From: Caprimulgus europaeus
Lineage: Eukaryota > Chordata > Aves > Caprimulgiformes > Caprimulgidae
Assembly: GCA_907165065.1 (NCBI GenBank)
Contig: OU015530.1
Coordinates: 50,510,465 to 50,574,464, forward strand
Length of the DNA stretch: 64,000 nt
Reading direction: 5' to 3'
The notes under the pieces were generated by a model, which was given only the letters and a program-made list of their open reading frames with translations, had not been told where the DNA came from and did no database searches. A program made the translations under genes and the position numbers. Shown here piece by piece: positions 48,891 through 61,522 of this stretch (positions within the stretch are counted from its first letter, which is position 1; each line of letters opens with the position of its first letter).

Positions 48891-51800
48891 AATTAAGAGA
48901 CATCAACAAAAAGATGCCAAGCCCTAGCCCCACCGCTGTGCACTTACGTGCTGGTGGTGGGGCCTGCATTCTTTCCCTCGGGACACCCATGGGGCGAGCT
49001 GGCATGGCCGAGCAGCTGAGGGACAACACTGAAATTCTACCAATGCCAGGCTAAAAGACAACCTCCACGGATTGTCTTAATTTCCCTGCCTTATCAAATT
49101 CTCATCCACTTTCACAGCATGTCTTTGAACCAGTCTCCCCCACAACTTTAAGCTAAACATATTATTAAATCAAAGTATTACAATTGTCTACAGCATTTTT
49201 GACCTTTCTGGTTAACTTTGATTACTGATGACAGATTAGGCTGCCCAGATGTTTGTCCAGGTGTCACTTTCACAAAATTGCCAAAATATGGGGTGTGTCC
49301 ACCTATTTGGCTGAGCTTTCTAACATTTCTATGTAGGTATTTGAAAGGATAATAAGATACAGAAATCATTCCACCTAAATGAAAGTAAACCTTTGTCTGA
49401 AACATCAACTTTGAGATCATGAGCAACCTCAAGCACAATATTTTTGGCACAAAATACTTCCTGTTTCAATTTTAATCCTTTTTAAACATTATTCTTTTCC
49501 AGTTAAACACCTGTTTTAGCCTTACAGAAGCTGATTCTATAGAATCATATTCAATACCTATTATTCTTCCAAGTGGGAAAGAACTTCAGAGAGAAAAGTA
49601 GAATAGCTGTTATGACAGTAGAACTTTATTATGGAGTAGGTTTTACAAAAAAAAAGGTAAGTCGGTGGCTTTGACAGGTAATTATGGACTATTACACAGC
49701 AGAATATCACGAAAAAATTTAAATACTTAAAATGTCTTTCACATTTCAAATAAATGTCAGTTACATTTTCCTCAGTTAATTGACTTACTAATTTAATGAA
49801 GCAGAGTTCTTTTAAATGTAAAATATCCACTCTTTGGGTTTCTTGTAATATTTATGTTAAAAATATTGTAAATATTGCTTTCATGCGTTATTTGGCTCTT
49901 GAGAGGAAGTTTTTGGAAATGATTCAACACACTTAATCTTGTTTACCTTTGTCATGCAAAATGAGAAAAGATTTCATAGCAAAACACTCAACTATACCAA
50001 TATTCTACTTCTCTACTAGTATGGCTTGAAAATACTCATGATTTCAGGGTTAAGCACAAATATACAGCACACATAAAAGGTGCTTTGTGATTACTTGTAA
50101 TGCATTTATATTGTGCCATCTACTTTCACTTATGAGTAAAGTCATTTGGAAAACTTTCGTTGCTGGATTGACCTAAACTATCCAAGGTAAGTAGCTTTAG
50201 CCACTTAGAAAAGACCCAATTTGCAGAAATTGAGGGATCCCCTCTTTCAATCTACTATTACTTTTTAAAGCATGGTACTTTTAAGGAGTTTCAAGTTGGA
50301 TACCCAAAACCAATACTTACTTTTGAAATTGGAGGTCTTGGGCTCAGGTCCAAAGAGTGAAAGACCAGACAGCAACCAGCTATGCTGTGCTCTCTCAATT
50401 TCTGAGCTCCCACAGATGAAAACCTCAAGCTGCTTTTGTAGCCTCACAAAATGCAGAAATTTGTTTTTGTTAAAATGAGTCTCCTTGAATGATATGTCCT
50501 ATCTATGAATTTGCTGCAAATTTATCTTGAAAAAGCATAAAATAACCTATTTCAGATCTTCCTGCCTATCTTAAGAGACCTATCAGCTTTCACTGTATTG
50601 AAGAGGATTTTACCAATACATCCAAGATATAGAGGGTTGTGTCAAACAAGACAAAATGACATCTCCTCAGTATTGCCCTTGCCATTTGCATTCATATTCT
50701 CTTGGGGGTTTCTTAGCTGTGCAATGTTGAGAACAGAAGAATTATAACAGTAATAGGATAAAGCAAAGTCTCATGCCAAAAAACCAGGAGCTCTGCCAGA
50801 CTCGGAGATAACTTGTTCCACCAAAGAATTAAAATGGAAAAACTATCATCTTTCTCTCTTTTCTCCAAACACAGCAGTTATTAAGAAGACACTCTGAGCT
50901 TGTTTCTGCTGCAGTAGACCAGTAGGAGTGGCCATCACCTCTAGCAAAAAGACAGGAATACTTCCTGGGAGGCTTTGTGGGAGAGACAAAGAATTGGAGG
51001 GTTCGCGGTGAACAGCACTTTGTAACACCAATTCCTAGTCATCCGCTGATTTTCTACTTTTCAATTTTTCTTATTCCTTAAGAATATATCCTGGGAGCTG
51101 TAACTCAGAAGATCACTTAGAATGTCATCTAAAGAGGTTTTTTTATTGCATGCTGAGGATGCTGTGATCCCTGTCTGCTATTCAATATGACAACTGTCCT
51201 GCTATGTGACAGCAAAGTATTCCACTTCTCAACAATGGGATTTCACCCATTCCAGTTAAAGTAATTTTTATATTGCATCTGCATATACTATGCACTAAAG
51301 GCACCTCACATATGGAGTGAAAAGCCTGGAAAAAAAATTGAGCTACAGAATAACAGGAGTTCAGAGTAAGCAGGTGAATTTATTAATATTTCGTCTTGCA
51401 GGTAGTAGGTTTACCCAATGCTAACTTGGACCACATCTACAAATGATGGTGATAAAAAACACTCCTATGTTTCAGCTGATACACATCAGAGAACTCTACT
51501 ACCAAACCAAAAACCACACTCAAACATATTCCTGGGAGAAAACTAGGCTAAAGATATTGTCTCTCTACTTCCAGACAGGGCCTGTTCATTGTGGCTGGGG
51601 AAGATGATTATCTCAGATTCAAAACCAGTAAGAATAACCTTTTCAGCTGCCTAAAAAACAATGACTGCTCTTCAAAATATAGTAGCTATTGCCTTTACAA
51701 AGATATTATTTTCAGATAAGACTTTTTTACTGTTGTTTTTGGTTGGTTTTTTTCTGGTATAAGAACTATATTTATTAGAACAAGGAAGTGTAATGGCCAA

Positions 51801-52784
51801 GGAACAGGTTTATTTAAAAGTCATAATTGTAATCACAGTTGGACAATGATATGTAGAGCTTTCACCTGCAACTGTGCTGATAAAATTATCCTTTTCTGAA
51901 TATAGAGAATAATGGCACTATGCCAAATAAAGACCATGAGTCTCTTCTTTATCACTGGGATCCACTTTCCTACCACAGACCTTCCTGACAAACTTGTCTC
52001 TCAGATTTCCTTGTGCCAAATCCTTTTCATTGTAGGAGGTAGAAACTGACTGATGTCTTTTTGCTCTGCCTCCATTCCTGTGGCAAGCTGTTAGGACAGA
52101 CCATTGATACAGAAGACCCTGTTTGAAAGTATCCTCTAAAGTACCGGAGGTATGTCACTGCCTTCTTCTGAAGTGAGCAATCCACAGACTTGTGTGAACA
52201 ACAGGGACGGCAATGAAATACTAGGATTTCAACAACTACTTGCTTGGAGTATTTGCTCTAGATCACATTACTGACCCTACATTCATCAAGATAAGCCAAC
52301 AGTTTGTGTTAATACATATGTTTTTGGATTCACATACAAAGGAACTTCCTTTCTAAACAAGATGCACTGGATTCCTGACAACAGCCTGGGTGAGGAGCAC
52401 TGCAAGGATGATGACCTGAGATGGGCAGCAGCACCAATGCAAATATGATCCTGCATTCACAGAACTTTCACAACATCAGGGGACTTTTGTCTGTTAATTG
52501 AGTTAGATGCAACCATGGCTCTGTGGTTGTCTTCACCATGAACCAGAAAATGTTTAGAATAATCTTTTTCTTCACACCTACTCTTCTCTGCTTACAGCTT
52601 TTTATTAATCTACATGTTTGCAAGGTGACTGGCTGAGATCTTACTTCTCCTCAGTGTGTAAGATTGTTCCAGACTGATTGATGATATAGCTTGCATACTC
52701 AGGATGTTGCTTAGGTGGCCATATCAGAGTAGGGCCTTTGCCAGATACTATGCAAATGCACAGCTAGAAAAAGTCTTGTAAGAG
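48891..52784. other. Unannotated non-coding DNA
   Basis: Directly after the CR1 tail, 48900-49025 is distinctly GC-richer than its surroundings. The rest is AT-rich with no recognised gene. A degenerate 'ATAGAATCATATTC' at about 49538 was considered as a CR1 tail and not accepted. Confidence 0.5.
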
Positions 52785-52880
52785 TACTTTACTCAAGGCC
52801 ACAAAGAAAATCAGAGACAGAGCAGAGTGAACATAGATCCCCAGAGTAGAGTCTTAAACACTTAGCTGAGGATCATGATT
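52765..52880 (-). repeat. MIR-like CORE-SINE relic
   Basis: The plus strand reads AGAGTACTTTACTCAAGGCC, then ACAAAGAAAATCAGAGACAG, then AGCAGAGTGAACATAGATCC, then CCAGAGTAGAGTCTTAAACA and CTTAGCTGAGGATC. This tracks the reverse complement of the tRNA-related head and core of MIR: AGTRACTTGCCCAAGGTCACAC, then the GGCAGAGCCGGGATTCGAAC box-B region, then CCAGAGTCC-TGCTCTTAACCACT. It is the clearest of the three MIR-like relics here. The internal promoter is degraded and no transcript is expected. Confidence 0.7.
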
Positions 52881-55800
52881 TTTCCATGGATGTTGACTTG
52901 GCTGCTTACAGACTTGCAGGATCAAGACCTTGAATTGCTTTGGTCATAAGTCAATTTGGAAGTGTCCACCATAAAATATTCCTTCTTAAATGAGTTAGAT
53001 CCTCAAAACATAGTGAAAGGTCTTGAAATGGTATCAGCATTACCAAATCAACCATCTTCCCAAAAGTCAACTGTTGATTTTATACAGTCAGAACGACTAG
53101 TTCATTACTGCCCACCATATATCTGAAATCCCTCTTTCAGATGGTACTTTCTCATTATTCCTTCTGGACCTTATGCTAGGCTCATCAATAGGACATTAAA
53201 ACTTTGGGGGAACAGGATAGCAGCTCGGTCCCCCAGTGGTAGCCAATTTGCCCAAAACACATGAACATAATTGCCTCAAAAGAGTTAATAGCAGGACTTG
53301 CTGCAGCTTTTTCATAGAAAGCTAACCTTGCAGACTTGACTTGTCAATCCAAGACATTGTTTTATCTGCAGCGGTGCAGAGTGGGTGGAGAGGAGCTCAC
53401 AGCTGAAACGTGAACTCTGACAAACGCAGACAAGAAAGTATTTGCAGCCGCTGTCTGTTTGGTGCAAAGTCTTGGTTCATTAGCCTTGAAAAGTTTCATT
53501 AAGAGAATGTTTTTGGTATGCTATAAACAAACTGTGAGAGCCCCTGCATGCAACAGCACTCTGTCAAAAATGAACATAGTTTATTCCCTTTTGTAAAATA
53601 TTTAGAAAGTGAATGACAAAGTTAAGCAATGGTCATATTTGTGTGATCCAAACAAAAGAGTAACATCATGGTAACAAGCACCTAAAAATACATTTGTTCA
53701 TTTCTAGTTCTCACAGTGCTACGGTTTTGTTTGTGGCTCAGAAATACAGTTCTCTCCATCTTTTGTATTCTTTTTCCAAATGTTTTAAAAATAGGAAAAA
53801 TACATAAATACATACTGGTACATTTAAGTGTTCTTAAAATTATTTAACGCAAAAACTTCTTTCTACATTTGATCTAAACTACTTCATGCCCATCCCTGGT
53901 CTTGTATGTAAAGGTCAAATACTATGATTTTTATTCTGGCAAAGCTTTCAGTGAAGGCAGACCTTTTTTGTGGTACATAAACACAAGCTCCAGCAAACAA
54001 AACTGAAGACAGATGGAGTTTTGCCAGAAAAAAAGACTTTGTAAGGAGAGATTATTTTGGATCAAATAAACAGAAAGAAAAAAAAAAGACATAAACAAAC
54101 AAACAAACATACAAACAAACAAAACCTGGTCTGAATCATAGCCCAGATTTTAAACTTAATCTCCTCTGAGATTAGAGAAAATTTTGCTCCTTGTCCCAGG
54201 CTTTATGGTATATGCTCACATATTTTGACAACAAATTGTTTTGGTTCAGGGCAATGAAGAAGCCCAAAATGTTCGAGTACAATGAAGTCCAGTGTTATCC
54301 TTGAAGTACTTGAACCCATGAAAAAGCAATTTTTTCTGACTCTCTTTAGTTGCAGACAGCAATTAAGTTAATAAAAAGTTAGCATACAAACAAGATTTCA
54401 TAAAAGACACTTCATAATATTGTGAAAATATGTCCTTCTGTAGTGTGAATGTCTATTTTTAATGGTTTGAGTGAAATTACAGTTCCTAAATAGATAATCC
54501 TGTGTATTAACCTTAAGAGGGGTCAGAGCAGAGGCCATAAATCCAAGCAATTCCTACCTTGAATGACTCAGCTAGGCTGAGATCCTTTGCAGGATAATAA
54601 GTTTTTAGCTCCTTCTTCTATGCAGAAGTTTGATGTAACTTCAGTGTTGCTAGGTTAACTAACACAAGAAAAGTCTAATATAGGTTGAGAGTAGTTGCTG
54701 AATTAATGTCTATTTTGCATGGATCTGAATCTCCCTGCCCAGGTTCAGCATTGTGACTTAACGGTACCTTCTGAAATCTCCGCTGGTGTGCCCATTTCAG
54801 TGAGACAAACAGCAGCAATTGACTTTCAGGATCTATGACTGATAAATATCAGCATAGGTGTATTTATGATTCAGATGTACCTTTTCCAACCTGGAAAATC
54901 TACAGTACTGCAGGGTCACAGCAACCACCATAAGAAACAGGGAATAATCCTGTGAGTCTTCAATTCAGTTGAATTTCCGGTGAAGTCAACAATAATTTTG
55001 GGTACAGAACTGGGACTTTGCTATGAACATTTTTGCAAGAAATAACCTTGATTTTATGTAATCAAACCATTTTTGCTAGTGGTAATTTCTGTTTCAGATA
55101 ACTTCAAAAGAAGAAAGAGGAATGGTATTGGGGAGGGGGGATAGGCAGAGGGAATTTGGCTTTAAGTCTTTGCTATATAAGTGACTGTATAACACTTTAT
55201 TTGCATATCTAGCATTTAAAGGGTTACACATGTAATTATTTAACGTAACTCTGAATAAGCTGTTTGATTTTCTTTCATCGTGAGCCAAACGTTAGGCTTC
55301 GAAAGGAATTCCTTTAAACTTCAATAATATAAAGGCACATGGCAATGTGAAAGTTACAACTCTAGCTTAAATGAGTCAGACATAAAAGTATTTATGACTG
55401 ATATTCTCTGAATATACCAGCTTCAGACACTTTAAAGTCTAGTTCTGCTGTACAAGTATAGGTACAGGAATATTGGCCATCATACATCTGCAGAACTCTT
55501 GCTTTCAAGCAAAGCAGAGTCCAGTCCCTAAAGTTTTTTTCTGCTTTAAGAAAAAAACCCAACATAACAAGCCACACCAGGCCGTCAGCACCTGAAGCAA
55601 GTAAAAGCAATTCCTTTATGAACTTCCCACCAGTTATTTGTTTTGTGAGGCTCATGGAGAAAAAGAATAAAAAAAAGCTATTGAAAAAAAAAAAGTGTGT
55701 CCCAGTGAAAAGCATTGCACATGAAAGAAAGAAATGAACTGAATGTTGTTTTTTCCTGATGAAATAGCAGATTGGGTCTTAGGCTTTTTACAAACTCTAG

Positions 55801-58439
55801 CACAGGTGATCATCATTTGTTCTGTCAAAAGCATTTTCAATGACATGAGCAGAACAATGCGGCTGTGATTACAAGGATCAGCATGGATTGAGAGATACTC
55901 AGAGCATTTACCAAAGGGATATTTATAGCAGTGCTGAAGACATTCACTTTTTTAAACAGACTCACAAATTCTAGGAACAGAAGATTTGAAATCAGGGTTG
56001 CTCCATTTGGTTTTGCATTTGCCATACTAACAAGCATAACCTTGTCATCTCACAAATGTAGGGTGAACATGGCAGTTGAAAAGTTATTGTCATGAAGTCA
56101 AATCCAAATGCTGAAGAGGAAAATTGAGAGAGTTTTCACTGTGAACTTTGATGTGAAGCATCACAGCTTTTGGAGGACAGCCATACCTTTGATCTTGCAG
56201 AAATTGTGAGGAATCAACCACTTTGAATCCCAGTCGTTCAGCAGGTGATTTATAATGTTATAATATGACTTAAAGGACTTTTCCAAAAGTCAGATAACCA
56301 GCTAAGGGGAAAAAAAAAATGATAAAGATTTAACAGACATTTAAGTAATTCTGGTAGCATGCAATGTAAAATTCGTAATAGACTCTTAATTTTCTGGCAG
56401 AAACTCTGGGACATCCATGTTTCAAAATAAGCCCACCTGACTCCTAAGAACACTGAAACATAAATGCAGACATTTGGGTGTTCCAGCCATGCAGACAGCC
56501 ACGGGGCCAGGATAGTGTGATGCAAGGAGGGGGCAGAGCCTAAGGGAAGGAGCAACTCCTTATGGCAGACCAGCTCCCCAAAGCCTGTCTTCGGCAGGAG
56601 GGAGTGGAGAACAGCTGCAAGGCAAAGGCTGCCAACTTTAATTCTCTCCATTAGTGGATCATTATCAAACGAGGTGGGGATTTAATGAGAGTGCGGATTG
56701 CCTTTACAGTGAAGGGCTGCCCTGTGCACACCCAGGCCCCCTTCCCTGGTGGGTTGGGAAGCCCTCACCAGCAGCAACCTTCAGGAGATGCAGAAAAACT
56801 CAGCAGTATGGCCCCTGCCAGGCATGTAGGAAGGTCTCTCCAGGACAGAACCTCTGGTAGCTTCCAGAGGCACTTCTCCAAGCAGCTTGTGTGAGGGCAG
56901 AGTGAAGGGTCTGAGGTTTGGCATCTTTGCTGGCTGAGTCTGCTTCTTTGTATCCCCCATGTTGTTGTTGACCACAGCTGCACGTGGCTCCACAGTGGGG
57001 CTGCTCCCACACACCCTCAACCAGCTCATATTTCCAATGCACTTCAGTCACAACTTGTCATGGCCTTTCCAAATTGCTGCATTTTGTTTATGTTAAATGA
57101 AATGTTCTTGAAACACATTCTACGATTTTCCCTGAGAAGGCCAAAGTATGGGTGATCCCAATACCAGAAAGTACCAAACAAGGTGGATTTTATGTGCTGT
57201 CTCTCACTTGAGATTAGGCACTCCTATATCTGAAGTGAGCAGAAGCTTTAGGTTTGAGATATCTTGTTTTCAAGATGCTCAATGAAATGATTTTCTCAAT
57301 AGTGTTTCAACATCACTGGGAGCAAGTACAGAGCTGAGCGAATAACTGTGTTTCAGTTGTGAGGCCAGACTAGAAACATAAAACCAAAAACCATTACATT
57401 AATCTAGAAGAAAGGAAGGACTCTTTTGTTATACTTTTCTTGAGCAATTATTTTAAATTCTTCCTTCAGAGCATAAGCAGTACCCATCATGAATTTTTAT
57501 TTAATGCAGAACTAAAGCATCCATTTGAATTTTTTTTTTTGTTAGAATTACTCACTTTGTTTAACCCAAATCCATCAATAGTTTTTGACAACACTGAACT
57601 GTATTTTGTGGATACAAAATATTGAGAAAAAAATAATCTAGCTCTAGTTAGAAAATCAGCTCATTAGAAGCATATGTTTATATTATATTGTCTTGTCATA
57701 GTTTCAACTTACTTCAACTTGAACACCAGATCTTGACTTTCCTCATGATCATTATTTGTTTCTTGTACTTTCAAACTTGTGTTTCTTGAGGCTCTGGATT
57801 TACCTTCCCAGAAAACTTGGCTAATTTCAGTTTCAAATGTTTAGAAAGGTCTGTTGGGGTAAAATTACTACCTATAGCCTACAGTAAATAATTTTTGATA
57901 TCGTGACTTATTTTTTCCTTTATATTTTTTGAGTTTTGTAAGATACAGGTAAAATTTAGCAATATGAAATTTCTCATTGCTTTGAGGTTCTCCTGCCATA
58001 ACTCTTCCTGCTAAAATACATGTTAGGCATGTCTTAGGAGAAATTATATACAAGAACATGACTTGATCAGCATCCCAGTGAGATACAGGATATTTTTCAG
58101 CTAGGGAGTTAATGGATGATGATACTATATTTGGCCAGCAAAAATAATGACACACTTTCCCCTGGTCTACAAGAACTACTCCCACATTGATTTTAACTTA
58201 ATATCTCCCTCATTAGGAACCTGCACAGAAGTTTGGCAGAAATACCCAAGACACTTATTGGATCATTTGCTGGTAATAATAGATACCGCTTTTTTTCCTG
58301 AGAATGTACAGGCTAATCATAAAAAGGATAGCCTTGAAACAAAAGCTTTTTACAAAATACAGATTTTTATCAACTCCATCACTGTTGAGGTTAAATATTT
58401 TATGGAGCTAAATAAAACTCAGACTTCTCCACTTTCACG
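52881..58439. other. Unannotated non-coding DNA with a GC-rich patch and candidate conserved element
   Basis: No gene is recognised. The notable parts are a candidate conserved element at about 53420-53660, a CAAA microsatellite at 54093-54124, an ancient-repeat-like segment at about 54950-55020 (GGTGAAGTCAACAATAATTT), and a GC-rich patch at about 56490-57050. Open frames of 105-133 codons (for example 56250-56651, minus) have no recognisable family. Confidence 0.5.
54093..54124. repeat. (CAAA)n microsatellite
   Basis: About seven tetranucleotide units, with one interruption (ACAT), follow an A-rich stretch. No retroposed element precedes it on the plus strand that I can recognise. Confidence 0.88.
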
Positions 58440-58815
58440 TTGTGGGATGCAGTAAAAGCTTAAGAGCCTGATTCGCCCCGCTGCCGAACGACATCCATTA
58501 CGCATCAAATGCCCTTCACTTCACAGTGGACTCTGACTCTGATACGATCAGACTCCCAAAGCCCAGGTAACTTGATATTCAATTTCAAAATGGAAAAGTC
58601 CATGGCAATAGCTGGGAGTGGTTTTTCTGTGGACCTGCTGTGGTTGAAGAACAGGATCCACGTGCTTACCAGCCAAAATGCCATAAAGCACTCCTGCTTT
58701 TCCTTAAATGGAACCAAGCACTTAAATACATTTCTACTTAACAAAGCATCTGGTTTAATTCCATTGAACTCTACAGGATGTAAGTACAGGCTTAAGTGTT
58801 AAACTTGAGCCTTGG
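58440..58815. repeat. Ancient amniote repeat relic, possibly two pieces
   Basis: The left part has AAAAGCTTAAGAGCCTGATT, and the right part has CCAAGCACTTAAATACATTT, then TTAATTCCATTGAACTCTAC, then GTACAGGCTTAAGTG. Repeated AAGCAYNTGCTTAAGT-type motifs separated by a CCATTGAASTCAATGGG-type core are what I remember of an old amniote LINE-tail repeat. The middle, about 58500-58670, does not match and may be unique sequence. Family name and limits are uncertain. Confidence 0.4.
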
Positions 58816-59805
58816 ACATGTCAGGCCAAATAAGTGCTGGCACCTGAGTGCTGTGAGCCTTTCTGATGGGATAATGAACATATCATCAGGTTCATTCTAC
58901 AGCTGGGAGACCAGGAGGACACTCAGCCAATTGCTTTTGTAGCTAAGAAAGCGACCAAACTATTTAACGGAGACAAAATTGAGACTAATAACTTGACTAA
59001 TAACTCATTGCTTGATTATTTTTTATAAGTGCATTCGTGAAAATTAAAGCTCTGGGTCTGGGTCATGAAACCATTATCTATACAACAGCTCACAGAGAGA
59101 GTTATCTAATAACATGAGAAATCTATTAGACTTAGTAGAAGCAAGAACTGAAGGAAATAAATCATACAATAATGGCAAATCAGATCTCTAATTATGGCCC
59201 CACATAAGAGGCCAGAGGAGAAATACATCCCCAGGACCACTATGTGATATTTCTCCTCCTCTCTCTCACGTTTGAAGCATTCAATCATGTCCTCCTGCCT
59301 AAATTCCATCAATCCCACAGTAATTTCTGAACAAACTGGCGTGCTTGGGAAGGAAATGACTAGTGAACACCAGTATTTTATTTCTTCTAAACTGCTCACA
59401 GACAAGGATCCTCACACCTTTTTCTCTGCCATTGGTGTTGGACATCCCTGTACCCTGTGCAACACCTTCATAACAGGCCAACTCTCTCTGCAATGGAAAC
59501 AAACCCACTGCTAGTGTCTGTTCCTACACACTCTTGTTACATCTGCAGGTCCTTTCTCTCCTGCCCTGGGGAATCTGAGCAGTGGTATGCGCTGAGACTC
59601 AAAAGACAGAAGCAAACAGAAGCAGATCTGTGAAGAGCTAAAGCACATTTCGCCTCAGTTCAAAGGCAATGGAGGAAAACAGCATGTGGCAGTGGGACCC
59701 GGGAGCACAGTATTTTATTTCTCCACTGCTCTGATGCAAAATCTCTGGCAAAGCCACTTCTTTCTCCAATTCAGCTTTGAGGGTTTTGCCAGGTTTAGCA
59801 TGCAA
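58816..59805. other. Unannotated non-coding DNA
   Basis: There is no recognised gene or repeat in this kilobase. Short open frames here have no protein-like character. Confidence 0.5.
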
Positions 59806-60254
59806 ATAAGTCCAGAGGAGGCCACAAAGGTGATTAGAGGGCTGGAGCACCTCTCCTGTGAGGACAGGCTGAGAGTGTTGGGGCTGTTCAACCTGGAGAA
59901 GAGAAGGCTGTAGGGAGACCTTGTACCCTGAAGGGGTTACAGGAGGACTGGGAAGGGACTTTTTACAAGGGCAGGTAATAATATAACAAGAGGTAATGGC
60001 TTTAAACTGGAAGAAGGTAGATTTAGATGAGATATTGGGAAGAAATTCTTCACTGTGAGGGTGATGAGACTCTGGAACAGGTTGCCCAGAGAAGTTGTGG
60101 ATGCCCCCTCCCTGGAAGTGTTCAAGGTCAGGTTGGATGAGGCTTTGAGCAATCTGGTCTAGTGGAAGACACCCCTGCTCATGGCAGGGAGGATGGAACT
60201 GGACAATCTTTAAGGTCCCTTCCAACCCATACCATTTTATGATTCTATGATTCA
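59806..60254 (+). mobile_element. CR1 LINE fragment with internal deletion
   Basis: This plus-strand copy starts near AGTCCAGAGGAGGCCACAAA (the VQRRATR block of ORF2) and runs to the terminal repeat TTTATGATTCTATGATTC at 60254. Recognisable blocks are GLEHLSCEDRLRVLGLFNLE, then a TAG where the family continues through KRRLRGDL, and later WNRLPREVV-like and LDEALSNLV-like codons. At about 59910-59935 the order jumps from GGAGACCTTGTA to CCCTGAAGGGGTTACAGG. A block of roughly 18 bases that encodes the AAFQY part in other copies has been lost. With the stop and the deletion it is inactive. The long minus-strand open frame over this copy (59638-60288) is antisense to it and not a gene. Confidence 0.95.
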
Positions 60255-61522
60255 TTTGACAGGGAAAGACTTGAGTGTTGTTTAGCACCCCTCATTTGGA
60301 CATGGGGTGCAGCACTATTCCTTGAGCAGCCAAGCCCACCACCCCTCCTTCCTACCCCACTGGGGGCTGCATCACAATGTCCATGTGCAGATGTGGACGT
60401 ATGTGACACCCTTGGCCCATAGATTTGAAAGCTCTGTGGGTACCCTGCTATGGTGGTATCATCTCTGAAGCACTCTTCAGGGCAGCTGGGTGTATTTATC
60501 TGGTGTACCAAGACAGACTAAAGCAAACACTCCATAAGGAGGAAACCCATGATGAGCACCAAGAGCACAGCTTATATTTACATGCAGTGATCCAGGTAAA
60601 CATATCTTGGTACAATGTATAGGCAAGTTGTTAAGGGTCAGATTCTTTCCCCTAACATCAGTGTCTGGAAGGCAGGCATCATGATTTTCTCTGTAGTCCC
60701 ACTTCTGTATGGAAATAATTTAATCTGTTGTGGACCTTTGTCTTAGTATGCCATCATTCTCCCTGTGAAGGTTCTTGCTCTTCTCTGTGGACTGAGGAGT
60801 TGTTCTTGGTTTTCCCACATCTACTGCATAACTTTAGGACACATCCCTCTCCCAAGTTTCTGATGTCAGCAGTGTACAGTGGATGATCAGTGAGAGACGT
60901 ATCCATGAGGACTACAAATCAGAACTTGATACTATCTAGCTGTCATGATCACCACTAATCAGCAGTGTAAGTTTTCTCCAGGAACTACACAGTCCCACCA
61001 TAACTTTGCTGGGACTGAGGACACTGTGTACTTGAGAATAGTCCTGGTTGGAAAGAATTAACACCAACTGGATGTGCTCAAAAATGGACCTGACTCAGTA
61101 GAAATGCAGCATAAAAATCATTGAAAGCATCTAAATAAAAGTAAATAAACCACAGAGTGACATAAATAATAGTGCCAAAAACATAATCAGATTTTTAATT
61201 TTAGCTCAGTTAATCAGGAAGCCACGATTCCCTTTGCTTTATCTTAACCACTTTTGCCTGCATAACTGTTTTCTTAGACACTCACTTTGGTCCAAGTGCC
61301 ATTCTAATTTATTTCCCTGGTAATCAGCATTTCTTGCTGACAGAAGGCACCTCTGCAGAGCTGTTGTTATCCATTTAAAGGTCATTTCAGAAGTCTGTGG
61401 AGTTTTAGCCCTCTTCTCAGATGGCTTCCTGCACCTGGGTGAAAAGAGAACCAAGGACTCAGTAAGTGCACTGCAGAGAAGAACCATTCCCCCTCCTTGC
61501 CCTCATGTGGAAAGCAGAGTTC
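60255..61522. other. Unannotated non-coding DNA
   Basis: No gene is recognised between the two CR1 copies. The 150 bases after 60280 are somewhat GC-richer, but I could not assign them. Confidence 0.5.

Noticed and set aside
49535-49600. ATAGAATCATATTC followed by GTGGGAAAGAACTTCAGAG, resembling a minus-strand CR1 tail
   Set aside because: The CCAACCCC block and the spacing are missing; the match is too weak.
56250-56651. Minus-strand open frame of 133 codons
   Set aside because: Its hydrophobic stretches look superficially membrane-like, but no family was recognised and no splice or promoter context supports a gene.
59638-60288. The longest open frame in the window, 216 codons, minus strand
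   Set aside because: It lies antisense to a plus-strand CR1 copy, and its translation is the reverse reading of the CR1 ORF2 end.
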